DNA of 64,000 bases from Allostella vacuolata (GTDB taxonomy: Bacteria; Pseudomonadota; Alphaproteobacteria; ATCC43930; Allostellaceae): positions 5,729,388-5,793,387 of the forward strand of contig AP019702.1 of the NCBI GenBank assembly GCA_006739055.1, written 5' to 3'. Below are positions 61,560 to 64,000 of the stretch, piece after piece; position 1 is the stretch's first letter; the number at the start of each line of letters is the position of its first letter. The translations under genes were made by a program, and so were the position numbers. The notes below the pieces were generated by a model. That model was given only the letters and a program-made list of their open reading frames with translations. It was not told the DNA's origin and ran no database searches.

Positions 61560-63061
61560 CTGGGGTCGGAGACGGCGTCGAGCGGCCAGATCGGCCGGCG
61601 AATGTTCTTGAACTCGAACGTCTCGAAGTTCTCGGAGCACAGCGAACCCGAATCGACGACGACCACCTCGCGCGAGATCGGCTGGAAGGCCGCGCGGAAG
61701 TGGTGCATCGACTTCACCGCCAAGGTCGCCTTGCGGGTTGGGTCGATGCCGAGTGCCGTGTACTGCGCCAGGTCGAGCGCCTGCCCGTTGTTGGTGATGA
61801 AGACGATATCGATCCCGCCGACCCGGAAGACCATCGACAGCCCGTACTCCCGGCGCACGCCGCCGCCCATCGGGCCGTACGCCCAGACCTCGCCGTCGTT
61901 GATGACGCGCACCTTGCCGGTCAGCGTCAGGGGGCCACCGCCCTTGGTCGGGTCCCACTTGCCGCCAAGCGTGATGGTGGCGGTGTTGCCGACGCCGGCC
62001 TTGATCCCGTCGGCGATCGCCTGCGGGTCGCAGATGGCGTGGAAGGCCGCATTCTGCAGGTCGGCATCGACCATCGCCTTCAACAGGGCGGTGGTGTCGC
62101 CATAGCCGCCGCCGCCGGGATTATCGGTGTAGTCGGCGATGACCAGCGGCCTGGTCGCCCCCTGCTCCTCGGCCTTGGCCTTCTTCGCCGCCTGCTCCGG
62201 CGTCAGGAAGGTGAGGGCGGCGAAGTCGCGCGTCTCCCAGCAGTAGTCCATGAACTCTTCGGCGACCGCGCTCGCCTGCGCGCCCTGGCCCGCCTTCTTG
62301 GCGTCGTAGGCGACGGCGACGCTGGGGCCGACGTCGGCGATGTCCGAATGCGGGAAGCCCGCGAACACCGACACGCTCAGCAGCTCGCCCTTGTCCTCGA
62401 GCGCCGTGCCGCGGTCGACCAGTTCCTTCATCGGGCCGCTTTGGGTCCGGCCCATGTCGAGGCCGGTCAGCATGGCGCGCCGGGCGAGCACGACGCGCGG
62501 CTCGATCTCGCCGTTCATCGCCCGCTCCAGGATCTCCGCCCCCTGCCAGGCCCGCTCGTACTGGTCGATATGCGGGTAGGTCTTGAAGGCGATGAGCGCG
62601 TTGGCCGTCTCCGCCATCAAGGGCGTGATGTTGCCGTGCAGGTCGAGCGTGACGGCGATCGGCACCTTCGGGCCGACCTTGGCGCGCAGCCGGCGCAGCA
62701 GCTCGCCCTCGGCATCCTCGAAGCCATCGGCGACCATGGCACCGTGCAGGTGCAGGAGCGCCGCGTCGATGCCGCCCGCCTGGTCGACCGCGTCGAGGAT
62801 CTGCCCGACCAGGTACTCGAACGCGTCGCGGGTGACGGTGCCGGACGGATTGGCGCTGGCATTGATCGGGTGGATGAGCTGCCAGCCGAACTTGTCGGCC
62901 GCCTCGAAGCTGGCGCCGAAGTTGGAGCGCGTGCCGCGCCGCGCTTCCGGAATCTGGTTGCCCAGATAGAAGTCGCGGCGCTTGAAGGCGGCAAGGTCCG
63001 TCGGATCCTTGCTGAAGGTGTTGGTCTCATGCGCCATCACCGCGCACAGAACGCGCCTCAT
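61556..63061 (-). CDS. M81-family metallopeptidase (MlrC-like)
   Basis: A 501-residue protein of the M81/microcystinase C group. Recognisable blocks are VMAHETNTFSKDPTDL at the N-terminus, the zinc-site region AALLHLHGAMVADG, VTLDLHGNITPLM, DYTDNPGGGGYGDTT and ITNNGQALDLAQYTALGIDP. MlrC cleaves linear microcystin peptides; most relatives act on unknown peptides. It has no signal peptide. It heads a minus-strand unit with the EpmC-like and MFS genes and is divergent from an amino-acid importer, which suggests peptide or amino-acid use. Confidence 0.88.
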   Translation of the reverse strand: MRRVLCAVMAHETNTFSKDPTDLAAFKRRDFYLGNQIPEARRGTRSNFGASFEAADKFGWQLIHPINASANPSGTVTRDAFEYLVGQILDAVDQAGGIDAALLHLHGAMVADGFEDAEGELLRRLRAKVGPKVPIAVTLDLHGNITPLMAETANALIAFKTYPHIDQYERAWQGAEILERAMNGEIEPRVVLARRAMLTGLDMGRTQSGPMKELVDRGTALEDKGELLSVSVFAGFPHSDIADVGPSVAVAYDAKKAGQGAQASAVAEEFMDYCWETRDFAALTFLTPEQAAKKAKAEEQGATRPLVIADYTDNPGGGGYGDTTALLKAMVDADLQNAAFHAICDPQAIADGIKAGVGNTATITLGGKWDPTKGGGPLTLTGKVRVINDGEVWAYGPMGGGVRREYGLSMVFRVGGIDIVFITNNGQALDLAQYTALGIDPTRKATLAVKSMHHFRAAFQPISREVVVVDSGSLCSENFETFEFKNIRRPIWPLDAVSDPR

Positions 63062-63103
63062 CGTCGATACCTCGAAATTGGGGGCAGGGGATCCGCTTTG
63101 GGG

Positions 63104-63120
63104 TGCCCAAGATTTTGGCA
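63104..63120. promoter_or_regulatory. Candidate operator between the M81 gene and the ABC importer
   Basis: TGCCCAA-GAT-TTTGGCA is a near-perfect 7+3+7 inverted repeat (one mismatch) in the 177-bp divergent gap. It could be a regulator site for either gene. No regulator gene is visible in the window on this side. Confidence 0.3.
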
Positions 63121-63238
63121 GAACACCGCTGCCTCGTCGAGCTTTGCGGGCGGCAATGCGAATGGTTGCCGGCCATTGACGGCCGCCGTCCGGCGACGCT
63201 AGCGTCCATCACCTGCCACGGGGCGCGAGGCGTCCGCC

Positions 63239-63904
63239 TTGGCCTACCAGTTCCAGTTCGGATCGGTCTTCGCCGGCTTCGACCAGCTCCTGTGGGGAGC
63301 TTGGCTGACCGTCGTGCTGTCCGCCGTCGGCATCGTCCTCGGCCTCTGTGTCGGCATCGCGGGCGGCTGGGGGCGGGCGATGGGGCCGCGCTGGCTGCGC
63401 TGGACGATCGCCGCCTATGTGGAGGTGATCCGCAACACGCCGTTCCTGGTGCAGCTGTTCCTGATCTTCTTCGGCCTGCCGGGCCTGGGCATCAAGATGT
63501 CCGCCGGCACGGCGGCGCTGCTGACGCTCACCATCAACACCGGCGCCTATTGCACCGAGATCGTGCGCGCCGGCATCGAAGCGGTGCCGCGCGGCCAGGT
63601 GGAGGCGGGCCGCGCGCTCGGTCTGTCGCGCTTCCATGTCTTCCGCTTCCTGATGCTGTTCCCGGCCCTGCGCACGGTCTATCCCGCGCTCGCCAGCCAG
63701 TTCACCCTGATGATGCTGGCGACCAGCGTGGTGTCGCAGATCTCGGCCGAGGAGCTGACCTTCGCCGCCAACTTCATGCAGTCGCGGACCTTCCGCAGCT
63801 TCGAGATCTATGCCGTGGTGACGCTGATGTACCTGGCGCTGGCGCTCGCCTTCCGCGGGTTCTTCCGGGGCGTGCACTGGCTGCTGTTCGAGCGTGGACG
63901 ATGA
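63239..63904 (+). CDS. Polar amino-acid ABC transporter permease, first subunit
   Basis: A 221-residue membrane subunit of the HisM/GlnP type. Sequence: AYQFQFGSVFAGFDQLLWGAWLTV at the start, YVEVIRNTPFLVQLFLIFFGLP, and the EAA loop GIEAVPRGQVEAGRALGLS. About five helices are predicted. The start is probably TTG at 63239, because the conserved YQFQF segment begins within two residues and no ATG or GTG is suitably placed. It overlaps the next permease gene by 4 bp (ATGA), a typical permease pair. Confidence 0.9.
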   Translation: MAYQFQFGSVFAGFDQLLWGAWLTVVLSAVGIVLGLCVGIAGGWGRAMGPRWLRWTIAAYVEVIRNTPFLVQLFLIFFGLPGLGIKMSAGTAALLTLTINTGAYCTEIVRAGIEAVPRGQVEAGRALGLSRFHVFRFLMLFPALRTVYPALASQFTLMMLATSVVSQISAEELTFAANFMQSRTFRSFEIYAVVTLMYLALALAFRGFFRGVHWLLFERGR

Positions 63905-64000
63905 TCCGGGAATTCGGGGCGGGCGAGATCCTCTACCTCGTCACGGCGATGCAGTGGACCGTCATGCTGTCGGCCATCGCCTTTGCCGGCGGCGGGCTGC
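63901..64000 (+). CDS. Amino-acid ABC transporter permease, second subunit (5' end only)
   Basis: Only the first 33 codons are in the window (MIREFGAGEILYLVTAMQW...). The start overlaps the previous permease stop. The pattern of a short lead followed by WTVMLSAIAFAGGG matches the first helix of HisQ/GlnP-type permeases, so this should be the partner of the upstream subunit. Confidence 0.8.
   Translation, partial: MIREFGAGEILYLVTAMQWTVMLSAIAFAGGGL

Overview
The window is GC-rich and densely coded, and it looks like chromosome of an alphaproteobacterium from the Rhodospirillales group. The evidence is a glnD-mutS block, a CcrM-type GANTC methyltransferase, a phoR-pst-phoU-phoB cluster, glycine cleavage genes with a split P-protein behind a tandem glycine riboswitch, and a PII protein very close to the GlnK/GlnZ type of Azospirillum. 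No species is claimed. I saw no rRNA, tRNA, insertion sequence or CRISPR array.

Layout. 1-3632 (minus): mutS, a GNAT acetyltransferase and the 5' part of glnD. 3877-6975: a 1032-residue RTX (calcium-binding nonapeptide repeat) exoprotein. 7133-9397: malic enzyme/phosphotransacetylase (maeB) broken by one in-frame TAG. 9470-18714: phoR, pstS, pstC, pstA, pstB, phoU and phoB, with a Pho box inside the end of phoR and a perfect hairpin between pstS and pstC. 18722-24244: three glycan-modification genes, namely an RgpF-like/methyltransferase fusion, a frameshifted FkbM methyltransferase and a glycosyltransferase/methyltransferase fusion. 24589-29613: a 1674-residue RTX protein followed by strong terminators. 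29859-38297: glnK with a probable sigma-54 promoter, ubiH, dapF-mtaB-ftsY-yciB, then NUDIX, rnhA and thrB on the minus strand, and a CDGSH protein with a lipoprotein. 38345-44104: glycine riboswitch, gcvT, gcvH, gcvPA, gcvPB and two coupled exported proteins of unknown function. 44089-49732: K+/H+ antiporter, rnhB, ccrM, class I fumarase and a small RHH protein. 49769-59689: a two-armed CoA-ester degradation locus around a TetR-type regulator. 59692-64000: an MFS transporter, an EpmC-like HExxH protein, an M81 peptidase and the start of an amino-acid ABC transporter.

How the genes work together. The Pho genes form a complete phosphate sensing and uptake unit. GlnD and GlnK are enzyme and target in nitrogen signalling. 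The gcv genes form a glycine-inducible catabolic operon. The 50-59 kb locus encodes CoA activation, acyl-CoA dehydrogenation, an R-specific hydratase and dehydrogenase resembling a split MFE-2, and a thiolase-fold/DUF35 pair resembling the Ltp2 retro-aldolase. It therefore probably degrades a branched or cyclic acid. The region from 18.7 to 29.6 kb, where three sugar/methyl-transfer genes sit beside a giant RTX protein, is the best candidate for an undescribed surface-glycoprotein system. The second RTX gene, at 3.9 kb, lies in the mutS-maeB gap.

Four places look freshly mutated or misassembled: the amber codon in maeB, a G6 frameshift in the FkbM gene, a 20-bp tandem duplication that separates dapF from mtaB, and a 15-bp triplication carrying repeated stop codons at 49.7 kb.
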